From Rhodococcus sp. (in: high G+C Gram-positive bacteria) (GTDB taxonomy: Bacteria > Actinomycetota > Actinomycetes > Mycobacteriales > Mycobacteriaceae): DNA of 64,000 nt. Both the position numbers and the translations under genes were made by a program. The stretch's first letter is position 1. Each line of letters opens with the position of its first letter. Of this stretch, positions 43,348 through 53,466 are shown in pieces. Below the pieces are notes generated by a model that was not told the DNA's origin, did no database searches, and saw only the letters and a list, made by a program, of their open reading frames with translations. Location of the stretch: assembly GCA_012514505.1 (NCBI GenBank), contig JAAZAD010000348.1, positions 1 through 64,000 of the forward strand. The letters are read 5' to 3'.

Positions 43348-44150
43348 GGGTTACTCCATTCTCGAACGTGCGGCCGACCGCGTCACCGTCTGATGGCCTG
43401 TGTACATGGTGTGTGTTCGACGGGAAGCGTCATACGCTCGAGGGCTTCGTGGGCTCGACATTTTCGACATCGGTCGTTTCGATACCAATTGCGTCATCTT
43501 CTCGCGCTGGTCGACGAGTCCCACCACACCCGAAACTGTGTCGTTCACAAGGTTCATATGTGGCTCCGTTCTCTCATCGATGCAACAAGCGCCCATCCAT
43601 TCGGATTCTTTCATCGCGGGCTGCCTCGCCCGCAGATCCCATCCGTACGGGATCACTGGTCGATTCTATGGCCCACGACGGGGTCCGGAGCGCATTGGTA
43701 GCCATCTGTCGCGGACCTCCTGTTCGTTGCGCATGTGTGCACGCACTCGACCAGCGCAAACGCGAATCTCCACCGAAACGGTGCCGCGAAACGTCGGTCA
43801 TGAGTACTTTTCTCTTATCGAAGGCGTACCCAGAGGCGTTACGTGACCCGCGGACCCCCACCCTCGAATCCGCTGCAAGCGAACCACCCCGATCGAGGCC
43901 GGTCACGGAACGGCCGATCTCCAGCAAAATAGACACTTTCCCCCCTTGTTCTCGCCAGCGCACCGAGCCTACCGATTGCGCGTGCACCTATTGTCTACCA
44001 AAGTGCCGGTTGGGCCTCAAACAGAAACCGTGAGCACCGTGAGGTGAGGGTCCGCAACAGGGCAAACGCACGAACAATTGAACGTTTGTCCAGGTAGGAG
44101 CTGTGTGGGGAATCACATTGCACGACCGGCCGCCCGCCAGCCGCTCATCT
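43348..44150 (-). promoter_or_regulatory. ~800-bp non-coding region upstream of the giant NRPS (likely promoter/leader)
   Basis: Only short, low-complexity ORFs without recognisable domains; lies between the NRPS start and the next gene's stop. Confidence 0.5.
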
Positions 44151-46154
44151 CTACCGACCGGGAAGTTGGGCCGCGTACCAGTCGATCAGCTCCGGCGAAT
44201 CGACGGCACTCGGATCCACGGCACGCGCAGGGTCGGCGCCCTGGAGGATGCGCTTGAGAGGCACCTCCAACTTCTTCCCGGTCCGCGTGTGCGGGATTCC
44301 GGGCGCAAGAACGACGTCGTCGGGCACGTGCCGCGGCGACGCCTGCTCACGAATGATGTCGCGAATCCGCGAACGCAGGGCGTCGTCCAGTTCGTTGCCC
44401 TCGGTGAGGACGACGAAGAGCGGCATCCAGTAGCCGCCGTCCGGACGCTCGACTCCGAGCACGAGGGATTCGGCGATCTCGGGCAGCTTCTCGACCGCCT
44501 GATAGATGTCTGCGCTCCCCATCCTGATCCCGTTCCGGTTGAGCGTGGAATCGGACCGGCCGTGCATCAGCACCGAACCGCGGTCGGTGATCGTGATCCA
44601 GTCGCCGTGCCGCCACACACCGGGGTACGTGTCGAAGTACGCCGATTCGTACCGCGACCCGTCCGGGTCGTTCCAGAACCGCACGGGCATCGATGGCATC
44701 GGAGCCGTGATCACGAGTTCCCCCACCTCACCACGAACGGGCCGTCCGTCCTCGTCGTAGGCGTCGAGAGCCACCCCGAGATACGGTGCGGACAACTCCC
44801 CGGGCCACACCGGAACCGTGCGAACGCCACCGACGAAGGCGGACACCACATCGGTGCCGCCACTGATCGACGTGACGGGCACGTCCTGGCCCACGTTGTC
44901 GCGCAACCACAGCGACGACGCTGCCGGCAGCGTCGCCCCGGTCACGCCGACTGCGCGCAGCGCACCCAGGTCGTGGTCACGGGACGGGACTGCGCCGGCC
45001 TTGTCACAGGCGAGCACGTACCCGGGGCTCGTACCGAGCACCGTCGCCCCCGACCGGGACGCCATCTCCCACAACGAGTCCTTCTCCGGATACGACGGGC
45101 TGCCGTCGTAACAGACGATGGTGGCACCGACGAGCAGACCGGACGTCTGGAAGTTCCACATCATCCAACTGGGGCTGGTGTACCAGAAAAGGGTGTCGTC
45201 ACGTCCCACATCGGTCTGCAACGACAGCGCCTTCAGATGCTCGAGCAGCACGCCGCCGTGACCGTGCACGATGCCCTTGGGTAGTCCGGTGGTTCCGGAC
45301 GAGAACACCACCCACAGTGGGTGATCGAACGGAACGGCGGTGGTCGTCAGCTCCGCACTCCCCGCGGTGGCCTCGTCCCACGGCAGCACACCAGTGTCTG
45401 CATCGTTGGCAGAGCCGTCCCCGGAAGCGAGCACGGTGAGGACGAGGGACGGCAAGCCCTTGCGGATCGCGGCGATCTCGTCCGACCGGTCGTGGTATCT
45501 GCCACCGAACCGGTACCCGCCGGAGGTGATCAAAGCCTTGGGTTCGAGCTGTCCGAGTCGGTCGAGAGCGGCGGGCGCCGAGTAGTCCTGACCGCATGCC
45601 GCCCACACGCCGCCGAGGCTGGCTGTCGCGAGAAATCCCACCACTGCTTCGGGCGTATTCGGTAGGTACCCGACAACGCGGTCGCCGACACCGACCCCCT
45701 TCTCGCGAAGAGTCTGCGCCAAAGCTGCGACTCGGTCACGCAGTTCCTGCCAGCTCACCGCCTGGTCTGCGCGGTCCTCCCCGATGGAGACGATCGCCGC
45801 GACATCACCGCGCACATGGCGAAACACGTGGTCCACGTAGTTGATCCGAGCCTCGGGAAACCAACGCGCTCCCGGCATCTCTGCGTCAGCCAGCGCCGGG
45901 CCGGCATCGGCGCTCGATCGCACCTCGAAGTAGTCCCACACGCACTGCCAGAAATCACCGACATCGGCGACAGACCATTCCCACAGCGCCCGATAGTCAT
46001 CGAACGCCACGCCGTTGCGCTCCGTCACGAACCGGGCGAAGTCGGTGATCGCGGCGTCCCGTACCTCGGCGTCACCGGGCACCCACTGTGGTTCAGGGTT
46101 GTGGGGTTCAGGGTTGTGGGGTTCAGGGTTGCGGGGTTCGGTCTCGTGGCTCAT
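44151..46154 (-). CDS. Acetoacetyl-CoA synthetase (acetoacetate-CoA ligase)
   Basis: AMP-binding enzyme: DDYRALWEWSVADVGDFWQCVWDYFEVR, WVVFSSGTTGLPKGIVHGHGG, LFWYTSPSWMMWNF, SDSTLNRNGIRMGSADIYQAVEKLPEIAESLVLG, typical of AacS. Confidence 0.92.
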   Translation of the reverse strand: MSHETEPRNPEPHNPEPHNPEPQWVPGDAEVRDAAITDFARFVTERNGVAFDDYRALWEWSVADVGDFWQCVWDYFEVRSSADAGPALADAEMPGARWFPEARINYVDHVFRHVRGDVAAIVSIGEDRADQAVSWQELRDRVAALAQTLREKGVGVGDRVVGYLPNTPEAVVGFLATASLGGVWAACGQDYSAPAALDRLGQLEPKALITSGGYRFGGRYHDRSDEIAAIRKGLPSLVLTVLASGDGSANDADTGVLPWDEATAGSAELTTTAVPFDHPLWVVFSSGTTGLPKGIVHGHGGVLLEHLKALSLQTDVGRDDTLFWYTSPSWMMWNFQTSGLLVGATIVCYDGSPSYPEKDSLWEMASRSGATVLGTSPGYVLACDKAGAVPSRDHDLGALRAVGVTGATLPAASSLWLRDNVGQDVPVTSISGGTDVVSAFVGGVRTVPVWPGELSAPYLGVALDAYDEDGRPVRGEVGELVITAPMPSMPVRFWNDPDGSRYESAYFDTYPGVWRHGDWITITDRGSVLMHGRSDSTLNRNGIRMGSADIYQAVEKLPEIAESLVLGVERPDGGYWMPLFVVLTEGNELDDALRSRIRDIIREQASPRHVPDDVVLAPGIPHTRTGKKLEVPLKRILQGADPARAVDPSAVDSPELIDWYAAQLPGR
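46091..46135 (-). repeat. 3 x 15-bp tandem repeat at the 5' end of the acetoacetyl-CoA synthetase gene
   Basis: gttcagggttgtggg x2 + gttcagggttgcggg; encodes N-P-E-P-H repeats (RNPEPHNPEPHNPEPQ). Confidence 0.95.
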
Positions 46155-47005
46155 TCCGACGCTTCCTTCTTTTCCGCACTACTTGCACTGCGCTCCACCT
46201 TCGCTGCGCGTTCCAATACCCGTTCCGCGTGGCGTAGCACCGGCGCGTCCACCATCTTCCCTTCGAACGCGAACACCCCACGTTCGGTCTCGACCGCTGC
46301 GAGTACACGCTTGGCCCAGTCGACCTCGTCCTCGGTGGGGGCGTATGCCGCACGGATCACGGCGATCTGGCTCGGGTGGATCGCCACCTTCACGTCGAAG
46401 CCGACGGCGACGCTGTCCAGCGCTTCATGTTTCAGTCCATCCAGATCCGCGATATCCAGATATACGGAGTCGAGTGCCAGCCGGTGGTACCCCTTCGATG
46501 CCAGCAACGACCGGGACCGGACGTGGCGCGCCACGTCTCGATAGGTTCCGTCCGAGTGCCGGCTGGCGTTGCCACCCAACGACGCCACCAGGTCCTCGGC
46601 ACCCCACATGACTCCGATGGTGCTGGCTGCCAGGGCAATGTCTTCCACCGCCAGCGCACCGAGTGGTGATTCCACGAGGGCGATCACCTCGAGCGGCGCC
46701 AACGACAGCACCTGCTCCGCGGACTCGCATTTGGGCAGCATGAGACGGGTGTATCGGGTGCCGTCGAGAGCGAGCAGGTCCTTCTCGTAGTCGTCGGTCC
46801 CCACCGGATTGATCCGCACGATCGTCCGTTCGGGATCCAACTGTGTGTCGATCAATGCGGTCCGCGCGGCTTCTTTGTCGGCCGACGCCACCCCATCCTC
46901 GAGGTCGAGGATCACGACATCGGCCACGGCTGCGGCCTTCTCGAATCGCTCCGGTCGGTCGGCCGGACAGAACAACCACGCAGGACCAGGGTTGACCCAA
47001 CTCAC
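46151..47005 (-). CDS. CitE/HpcH-family acyl-CoA lyase (citrate lyase beta-like)
   Basis: GPAWLFCPADRPERFEKAAAVADVVILDLEDGVASADKEAAR, RINPVGT, LPKCESAEQV, ALVESPLGAL; syntenic with M. tuberculosis Rv2498c. Confidence 0.9.
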   Translation of the reverse strand: MSWVNPGPAWLFCPADRPERFEKAAAVADVVILDLEDGVASADKEAARTALIDTQLDPERTIVRINPVGTDDYEKDLLALDGTRYTRLMLPKCESAEQVLSLAPLEVIALVESPLGALAVEDIALAASTIGVMWGAEDLVASLGGNASRHSDGTYRDVARHVRSRSLLASKGYHRLALDSVYLDIADLDGLKHEALDSVAVGFDVKVAIHPSQIAVIRAAYAPTEDEVDWAKRVLAAVETERGVFAFEGKMVDAPVLRHAERVLERAAKVERSASSAEKKEASE

Positions 47006-47541
47006 TACGACTCCTTCAGTGCTGGATTCTTCGGTGCTGGATTCTTGAGTACGAGCGTCTTGCGCACAGCCACCACGACGACATCGCCGTGCTGGTTCCG
47101 GCCGGTGTGTTCGAGGGTGACGATGCCCTGGCCCGGCCGCGACTTCGACTCACGCTTGTCCTTGATTGCGGTTTCGGCGTAGAGGGTGTCGCCGTGACGC
47201 ATCGGAAGCGGAAACGAAATGTCCGAGAATCCGAGATTGGCCACGATGGTCCCCTGTGTCAGCTGCGCGACCGACAATCCGACCAGTGTGGACAGTGTCA
47301 GCATCGAGTTGATCAGGCGTTCACCGAATTCGGTGCCGGCGCCGTACGCGGCATCGAGGTGGAGCGCCTGGGTGTTCATGGTCTGGGTGGTGAACAGGAC
47401 GTTGTCGGCCTCGGTCAGGGTTCGCCCTGGCCGGTGCTCGTACACCGCGCCCAGTTCGTACTCCTCGAACCACAGACCACGCTGCGTGATGCGCTTGCCG
47501 CTCACCGGATAGGTCTCACTCACAGGATTGGTTTCAGTCAC
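47005..47541 (-). CDS. MaoC-like acyl dehydratase
   Basis: Start GTG 47541 ([83 protein letters not shown]). The ORF-track start at 48246 overlaps the acyl-CoA dehydrogenase and is rejected. Confidence 0.9.
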   Translation of the reverse strand: MTETNPVSETYPVSGKRITQRGLWFEEYELGAVYEHRPGRTLTEADNVLFTTQTMNTQALHLDAAYGAGTEFGERLINSMLTLSTLVGLSVAQLTQGTIVANLGFSDISFPLPMRHGDTLYAETAIKDKRESKSRPGQGIVTLEHTGRNQHGDVVVVAVRKTLVLKNPAPKNPALKES

Positions 47542-48701
47542 AGGCCCAGGCCCCGTGCGACGAGCATCAACTGCACCTCTGTGGTGCCCTCCCCGATCTC
47601 GAGGATCTTGCTGTCGCGGTAGTGACGCGCCACCGCGTACTCGTTCATGAAGCCGTAGCCGCCGTGAATCTGAGTCGCATCGCGAGCGTTGTCCATCGCC
47701 GCTTCCGCAGCGATGAGCTTGGCGATCGCCGCCTGCTTCTTGAACGGCTTGCCGGCGAGCATGGCAGCTGCAGCGTCGTAGTACGCGGCGCGGGCACCGT
47801 GTGCCCTCGCCTCCATCCGCGCGATCTTGAAAGCCACGGCCTGATTCTGACCGATCGGACGCCCAAATGCCTCGCGTTCCTTCGCATATTTGACCGATTC
47901 GTCCACACATCCCTGCGCCGCGCCCACGCTCAACGCAGCGATGGCGATGCGTCCCTCGTCCAGGATGCGCAAGAAGTTCGCGTAGCCGCGCCCGCGTTCC
48001 CCGAGCAGATTCTCTTCCGGCACACGAACGTCGACGAAGCTCAGCGGATGCGTGTCGGACGCATTCCAGCCGACCTTGTTGTACGCGGGCTCCGCGGTGA
48101 AGCCTGGGGTGTCGGTGGGAACGATGATCGAGGAGATCTCCTTCTTGCCGCTCTCGGACACTCCGGTGACCGCGGTTGCGGTCACGAGCTCCGTGATGTC
48201 GGTTCCCGAGTTGGTGATGAACTGTTTGTTGCCGTTGATCACCCATTCGCCGCCGTCGAGCTTCGCGGTGGTCTTGGTGCCACCCGCATCGCTACCCGCG
48301 CCGGGTTCGGTGAGCCCGAATGCACCGAGCGCTTTGCCCGAGGCCAGCTTGGGCAGCCATTCCTGCTTCTGAGCCTCGGTGCCGAAGCGGTAGATCGGCA
48401 TGGCGCCGAGCGAGACCCCTGCCTCCAAGGTGATGGCGACCGACTGGTCGACCTTGCCCAGCTCCTCGAGTGCGAGGCACAGTGCGAAGTAGTTGCCGCC
48501 CATGCCGCCGTACTCCTCCGGAAACGGGAGACCGAACAGACCCATCTCGGCCATTCCGGCCACAACCTCGTACGGGAAGGTGTGGTCGGCATCGTGTTTC
48601 GCCGAAACAGGGGCGACTACGTTGGTTGCGAAGTCGGCGACGGTCTTCGCCAGCTGCTGATACTCGTCGGGAAGTTGGCCGGTGGCGAGGTAGTCGGTCA
48701 T
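47538..48701 (-). CDS. Acyl-CoA dehydrogenase (FadE19-like)
   Basis: [103 protein letters not shown]. Confidence 0.94.
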   Translation of the reverse strand: MTDYLATGQLPDEYQQLAKTVADFATNVVAPVSAKHDADHTFPYEVVAGMAEMGLFGLPFPEEYGGMGGNYFALCLALEELGKVDQSVAITLEAGVSLGAMPIYRFGTEAQKQEWLPKLASGKALGAFGLTEPGAGSDAGGTKTTAKLDGGEWVINGNKQFITNSGTDITELVTATAVTGVSESGKKEISSIIVPTDTPGFTAEPAYNKVGWNASDTHPLSFVDVRVPEENLLGERGRGYANFLRILDEGRIAIAALSVGAAQGCVDESVKYAKEREAFGRPIGQNQAVAFKIARMEARAHGARAAYYDAAAAMLAGKPFKKQAAIAKLIAAEAAMDNARDATQIHGGYGFMNEYAVARHYRDSKILEIGEGTTEVQLMLVARGLGL

Positions 48702-50698
48702 GAGGCGTCTTCTTTCGTGTCAGCGGGTGTGATGCGGGCGAGCAATTGGTCGACGCTCACCTGTTCGCCCGCGGCGACGAGGAGGTCGACGGTGCCGTCG
48801 ATCGGTGCGGTCAGCGAATGCTCCATCTTCATCGCCTCGACCACGACGATCACCTGACCAGCGGTGACCTCGTCTCCGGACTCAGCACCCACGGCAATGA
48901 CGGAACCGGGCATGGGACTGGTGATCTCGGACTCGCCTGCGTGGGCATCGCCGCCACGAACACTGACCTCCTCGAGCTCACGGAGCATCCAGGTTCCGTC
49001 GGCACCCGACAGCCACAGGTGACCGTCCGAGGCCGCGACCCGGTACTTTGCGCGGCGATCGTCGATCACGACGGTCAGATCGTCGCCCTCGAGCGAGGCA
49101 CTGAGCCGACGCGGCTCACCGTCCTCGATCCATGCCTGGGCAATGGTGGGGTTGCCGGTGATGTGGACATGTTCCGTGGTGCCAGACGAAGACAACCGAA
49201 TGCTGGTCGGTGCGGGGTCACCGGTGCGCCACCCGCTCGGCACATCCCAGGGGTCGGCAGTTCCGGCGTCGGTCGGCCACCGGCCGAGCCACCGGTAGGC
49301 CGCGGCGGCAATCACGACCTCGTGGGGCGCATCCGCTGCAGTGAAGTCGTCGAGGCACCGATCGAGCAGCCCGGTATCCAGCCGCCCTGCGACCACATCG
49401 GGGTCGGCGAGCAGGAACCGGGCGAACTCGATGTTGGTGACGACGCCCAGAACCCCGGTCCCGGCCAGCGCCCGATCGAGCTTGCGCAGTGCACCCGCGC
49501 GATCCGAGTCGTGCGCGATGACCTTGGCGAGCATGGGGTCGTAGTCGCTGCCGACGGTCGTGCCGGCACTCAGGCCCGAATCGACACGCACTCCCGGTCC
49601 GGTGGGTTCCACGACGTCGACGACGGTGCCACCGGTGGGCAGGAATCCACGGCTCGGGTCTTCTGCGTAGACACGAGCTTCGATCGCATGACCGGTGAGG
49701 GTGATCTCGCCCTGGACGAATCCGAGCGCTTCACCGGCTGCGACCCGCACCTGCCACTCGACGAGGTCCAGACCGGTGACGAGTTCGGTGACGGGATGTT
49801 CCACCTGCAGCCGCGTGTTCATCTCCATGAAGAAGAACTCGTCGGGCTTGTCCGCGGACACGATGAATTCCACCGTCCCGGCACCCGAATAGTCGACGCT
49901 GCGCGCGGTGTTGCAGGCGGCCTCACCGATTCTGGCGCGCGTCGGCTCGTCCAGCAGTGGCGACGGCGCCTCCTCGATCACCTTTTGGTGGCGCCGCTGC
50001 AGACTGCACTCACGCTCACCGAGGTGCACCACGTTGCCGTGGTTGTCGGCGAGGATCTGAACCTCGATGTGGCGCGGCCGGAGAACGAAACGCTCGAGGA
50101 AGAGAGTGTCGTCGCCGAATGAAGAGGCGGCTTCGCGGCGCGCACTCTTCAGCGCGTCGGCCAGCGCGGCAGGGTCTTCCACGAGACGCATTCCCTTGCC
50201 GCCGCCGCCCGCGGACGGCTTCACCAGAACGGGGTATCCGATGTCGTCGGCGGCCTCGATCAGGTCGGCATCCGACAGTCCTGGGCGTGCGATTCCTGGG
50301 ACGACGGGAACGTCGAATTTCGCGACCGCGTTCTTTGCGGTGATCTTGTCGCCCATCACCTCGATGGCCCGCGCCGACGGCCCCAGGAACGCAATGCCGG
50401 CATCCGCACAAGCGGCCGCGAACTTGGCGTTCTCCGAAAGAAAGCCGTATCCGGGATGGATGGCCTGGGCACCGGTTGCCTGCGCAGCGGAGATCACCTT
50501 GTCGATCACCAGGTAGCTTTCCCGGGCGGCGGCCGGACCGAGCAGTACAGCGGTATCCGCCTCGAGCACGTGGCGCGCGCCACGGTCGGCCTCGCTGAAC
50601 ACCGCAACGGAGCGAATGCCCATCTCCCGAAGTGTGCGGATCACTCGCACGGCGATCTCGCCACGATTGGCGACGAGGACGGTATCGATGTCGGTCAT
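48698..50698 (-). CDS. Biotin-dependent acyl-CoA carboxylase alpha subunit (biotin carboxylase + BCCP; methylcrotonyl/acyl-CoA carboxylase)
   Basis: Start ATG 50698 ([27 protein letters not shown]), [44 protein letters not shown], biotin site [12 protein letters not shown]. Confidence 0.95.
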   Translation of the reverse strand: MTDIDTVLVANRGEIAVRVIRTLREMGIRSVAVFSEADRGARHVLEADTAVLLGPAAARESYLVIDKVISAAQATGAQAIHPGYGFLSENAKFAAACADAGIAFLGPSARAIEVMGDKITAKNAVAKFDVPVVPGIARPGLSDADLIEAADDIGYPVLVKPSAGGGGKGMRLVEDPAALADALKSARREAASSFGDDTLFLERFVLRPRHIEVQILADNHGNVVHLGERECSLQRRHQKVIEEAPSPLLDEPTRARIGEAACNTARSVDYSGAGTVEFIVSADKPDEFFFMEMNTRLQVEHPVTELVTGLDLVEWQVRVAAGEALGFVQGEITLTGHAIEARVYAEDPSRGFLPTGGTVVDVVEPTGPGVRVDSGLSAGTTVGSDYDPMLAKVIAHDSDRAGALRKLDRALAGTGVLGVVTNIEFARFLLADPDVVAGRLDTGLLDRCLDDFTAADAPHEVVIAAAAYRWLGRWPTDAGTADPWDVPSGWRTGDPAPTSIRLSSSGTTEHVHITGNPTIAQAWIEDGEPRRLSASLEGDDLTVVIDDRRAKYRVAASDGHLWLSGADGTWMLRELEEVSVRGGDAHAGESEITSPMPGSVIAVGAESGDEVTAGQVIVVVEAMKMEHSLTAPIDGTVDLLVAAGEQVSVDQLLARITPADTKEDAS

Positions 50699-50703
50699 GT
50701 CCC

Positions 50704-52272
50704 TCACATCCGGAAGACGCCGTAGGAGACCGGCTCGATCGGTGCGTTCGCGCACGCCGAGAGTGCCAGTCCGAGAACTGTTCTGGTGTCGGCTGGATCG
50801 ATGATGCCGTCGTCCCACAGCCGAGCGGTCGAGTAGTAGGGGTTGCCCTGGTCCTCGTATTGCTGCCGGATCGGGGCCTTGAACTTCTCCTCTTCCTCGG
50901 CCGACCATTCGCCGTCACCGGCCTGATCGCCGCGCACCGTCGCCAGCACCGAAGCAGCCTGCTCCCCGCCCATCACCGAGATGCGGGCGTTGGGCCACAT
51001 CCACAGGAACCGGGGCGAATACGCTCGCCCGCACATCGAATAATTGCCTGCCCCGTAGGAGCCGCCGATCACGACGGTGAGTTTCGGTACGCGCGCACAC
51101 GCCACGGCGGTGACCATCTTCGCGCCGTGCTTGGCGATGCCACCCGCCTCGTAATCGCGCCCGACCATGAAGCCGACGATGTTCTGCAAGAACACCAGAG
51201 GGATGCTGCGCTTGTCGCACAGTTCGATGAAATGCGCGCCCTTCATGGCGGATTCCGCGAAGAGCACGCCGTTGTTTGCGACGATTCCGACCGGATGACC
51301 GTGAATGTGCGCGAACCCGGTGACGAGAGTCTTGCCGTACTCGGCCTTGAACTCCTGGAACCTGCCGGCGTCAACGGTCCTGGTGATCACCTCGTGCACG
51401 TCGTACGGGGTGCGTGGGTCCGTCGGCACGACGTCGTACAGCTCGTCCTGCGCGGCTGCGGGTGCCTCGATCGGCTTCACCTCCCACGGCCGCGGCATAC
51501 GAGGACCGAAGGTGGCGACGATGTTCCGGACAATTCGCAGCGCGTCCTGATCGTCCTCGGCCAGGTGGTCGGTGACACCCGAAACCTTGGAGTGCAGATC
51601 TCCACCGCCGAGATCTTCTGCCGTGACGACTTCGCCCGTCGCTGCCTTCACCAGAGGCGGACCACCGAGAAAGATCGTGCCCTGGTTGCGGACGATGACG
51701 GCCTCGTCGCTCATGGCCGGAACGTAGGCGCCACCGGCGGTACACGAACCGAGGACCGCCGCGATCTGCGGGATCCCCTTGGCACTCATGGTTGCCTGGT
51801 TGTAGAAGATGCGCCCGAAGTGCTCGCGGTCGGGAAACACCTCGTCCTGCCGCGGGAGAAACGCGCCACCCGAGTCAACCAGGTACAGGCACGGCAGGTG
51901 ATTCTGGAGTGCAATCTCCTGCGCGCGAAGGTGCTTCTTGACCGTCATCGGGTAGTAGGTGCCGCCCTTGACGGTGGCGTCGTTGGCGACGATGACGCAT
52001 TCGCGTCCCGATACCCGTCCGATTCCCGCAATGACACCCGCGCCAGGGCATTCGTCGTCGTACATACCGTTGGCTGCCAGTGGTGCGATTTCCAGGAATG
52101 CACTGCCCGGGTCGAGGAGCGTGTCGACACGCTCACGCGGAAGCAGCTTCCCTCGGCTCACATGACGCTCCCGAGACTTCTCGCTGCCACCGAGCGCCGC
52201 AACACTCAGCTTGGCGCGCAGTTCGGTCACCAGCCGTGTGTGTTCGGCCCGGTTCGTCTCGCGGACAGTCAT
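50704..52272 (-). CDS. Acyl-CoA carboxylase carboxyltransferase beta subunit (methylcrotonyl-CoA carboxylase-like)
   Basis: [96 protein letters not shown]. Confidence 0.95.
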   Translation of the reverse strand: MTVRETNRAEHTRLVTELRAKLSVAALGGSEKSRERHVSRGKLLPRERVDTLLDPGSAFLEIAPLAANGMYDDECPGAGVIAGIGRVSGRECVIVANDATVKGGTYYPMTVKKHLRAQEIALQNHLPCLYLVDSGGAFLPRQDEVFPDREHFGRIFYNQATMSAKGIPQIAAVLGSCTAGGAYVPAMSDEAVIVRNQGTIFLGGPPLVKAATGEVVTAEDLGGGDLHSKVSGVTDHLAEDDQDALRIVRNIVATFGPRMPRPWEVKPIEAPAAAQDELYDVVPTDPRTPYDVHEVITRTVDAGRFQEFKAEYGKTLVTGFAHIHGHPVGIVANNGVLFAESAMKGAHFIELCDKRSIPLVFLQNIVGFMVGRDYEAGGIAKHGAKMVTAVACARVPKLTVVIGGSYGAGNYSMCGRAYSPRFLWMWPNARISVMGGEQAASVLATVRGDQAGDGEWSAEEEEKFKAPIRQQYEDQGNPYYSTARLWDDGIIDPADTRTVLGLALSACANAPIEPVSYGVFRM

Positions 52273-52290
52273 ACCGCCACCCTTGCCACT

Positions 52291-52340
52291 TGGTTAATAT
52301 GGACTAACTGAATTCAAGATAACCGTGATTAACTGAGTTG
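52291..52340. promoter_or_regulatory. Candidate TetR-family operator region between divergent carboxylase operon and tetR gene
   Basis: Short inverted repeat GTTA-N8-TAAC (52293-52308) inside ttggttaatatggactaactgaa, followed by a related site gataaccgtgattaactgag. Confidence 0.5.
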
Positions 52341-52373
52341 TCCAGATCACAGCACTCACGAAAGGTGCTCCGC

Positions 52374-52982
52374 GTGACAGACGAGCTGACGAACGCCGCC
52401 CATCCGCCGACCCGGCGCGACCAGATGAAGGCCGACCGGCGCCGGCAACTGCTGAGCGCAGCCGCAGCGTTGATCGCCGAACGCGGTTTCGCCGGAGTGC
52501 GACTCGAAGACCTCGGCTCTGCCGTCGGGATCAGCGGGCCGGCCGTCTATCGCCACTTCCCCAACAAGGACGCGGTACTTGTCGAACTTCTCGTGGGGGT
52601 CAGCCGGCGACTCCTCGAGGGCGGCGCCGCCGTGGTTTCCGAGGCGTCCGGTGCCGGAGACGCCCTCGAAGGGCTCATCGAGTTCCACCTCGACTTCGCG
52701 CTCGGCGAGCCCGACCTGATTCGTATCCAGGACCGCGATCTGCAGTCTCTTCCCGGCGACGCAGAGCGGCAGGTGCGTCACACCCAGCGTCGCTACGTCG
52801 AGATCTGGGTGCACATCCTGATGGACGTGGACCCGGGCCTGAACGAAGCCGACGCACGCACCAAGGCACATGCAACATTCGGTCTCATCAACTCGACTCC
52901 CCACAGCGCACCCCCGTCCGCCCATACGCGATCGCGCCGCATCCTTCGCCAAATGAGCCGCAGCGCACTGCTACCCGGGTAG
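52374..52982 (+). CDS. TetR/AcrR family transcriptional regulator
   Basis: GTG 52374; HTH: RRRQLLSAAAALIAERGFAGVRLEDLGSAVGISGPAVYRHFPNKDAVLVELLVGVSRRLLEG; divergent from the carboxylase operon. Confidence 0.92.
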   Translation: MTDELTNAAHPPTRRDQMKADRRRQLLSAAAALIAERGFAGVRLEDLGSAVGISGPAVYRHFPNKDAVLVELLVGVSRRLLEGGAAVVSEASGAGDALEGLIEFHLDFALGEPDLIRIQDRDLQSLPGDAERQVRHTQRRYVEIWVHILMDVDPGLNEADARTKAHATFGLINSTPHSAPPSAHTRSRRILRQMSRSALLPG

Positions 52983-52987
52983 ACACG

Positions 52988-53020
52988 AAAGAACCCCGCC
53001 ACTCGGGCGGGGTTCTTTCT
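52988..53020. terminator. Bidirectional rho-independent-like terminator
   Basis: gaaagaaccccgcc-actcg-ggcggggttctttc: 14-bp perfect stem with T-rich tail, between tetR (+) and the YeaQ-like gene (-). Confidence 0.9.
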
Positions 53021-53054
53021 CGAGTTCGAACTCAGCCGCGCGAAGCGGCGAAAG

Positions 53055-53321
53055 TCAGACCTTCTTCTTGCCTGTGATAGCCACGTAACCCAGGGTCAGC
53101 ACGACTGCCGCAGCAATACTGATGATCCAGCGCCACCAGTCGATGCCGGAGGTATCCGTACCACCGAGCACGTCCCACAGCCAGTAACCGATCAGTGCGC
53201 CCGCGATACCCAGCAGGATGGTGACGATCCATCCCATCGCCTGCTTACCGGGAATTACGAGCCGCGCCAGAACACCGATGACCGCACCGAAAATGATGAG
53301 TCCGATGATTTCGCCGATCAT
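53055..53321 (-). CDS. GlsB/YeaQ/YmgE family stress-response membrane protein
   Basis: MIGEIIGLIIFGAVIGVLARLVIPGKQAMGWIVTILLGIAGALIGYWLWDVLGGTDTSGIDWWRWIISIAAAVVLTLGYVAITGKKKV, typical transglycosylase-associated/YeaQ protein. Confidence 0.92.
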   Translation of the reverse strand: MIGEIIGLIIFGAVIGVLARLVIPGKQAMGWIVTILLGIAGALIGYWLWDVLGGTDTSGIDWWRWIISIAAAVVLTLGYVAITGKKKV

Positions 53322-53466
53322 GGCTACTCCTCTCCACGCTTATCCTTCGGCCGTACGAACGGACAGCCCGCTCTCAGTTTGAACATAACCCCACCGGACC
53401 CGATTTGGTGGACGGTTGTACGAATTGTTGCCGAACGATTCACCGCGAACACACCAGCCGCCTACA

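Noticed and set aside
43281-44033. 250-aa + strand ORF and 101/137-aa minus ORFs in the NRPS upstream region
   Set aside because: Low-complexity composition and no recognisable domain; treated as non-coding leader.
44060-44100. Dyad-like sequence gggcaaacgcacgaacaattgaacgtttgtcc
   Set aside because: Arms are asymmetric (CAAACG/CGTTTG with off-centre CAATTG); too weak to call as an operator.
47542-48246. Upstream extension of the MaoC ORF
   Set aside because: Antiparallel-frame artefact inside the acyl-CoA dehydrogenase gene; GTG 47541 gives a normal MaoC protein.
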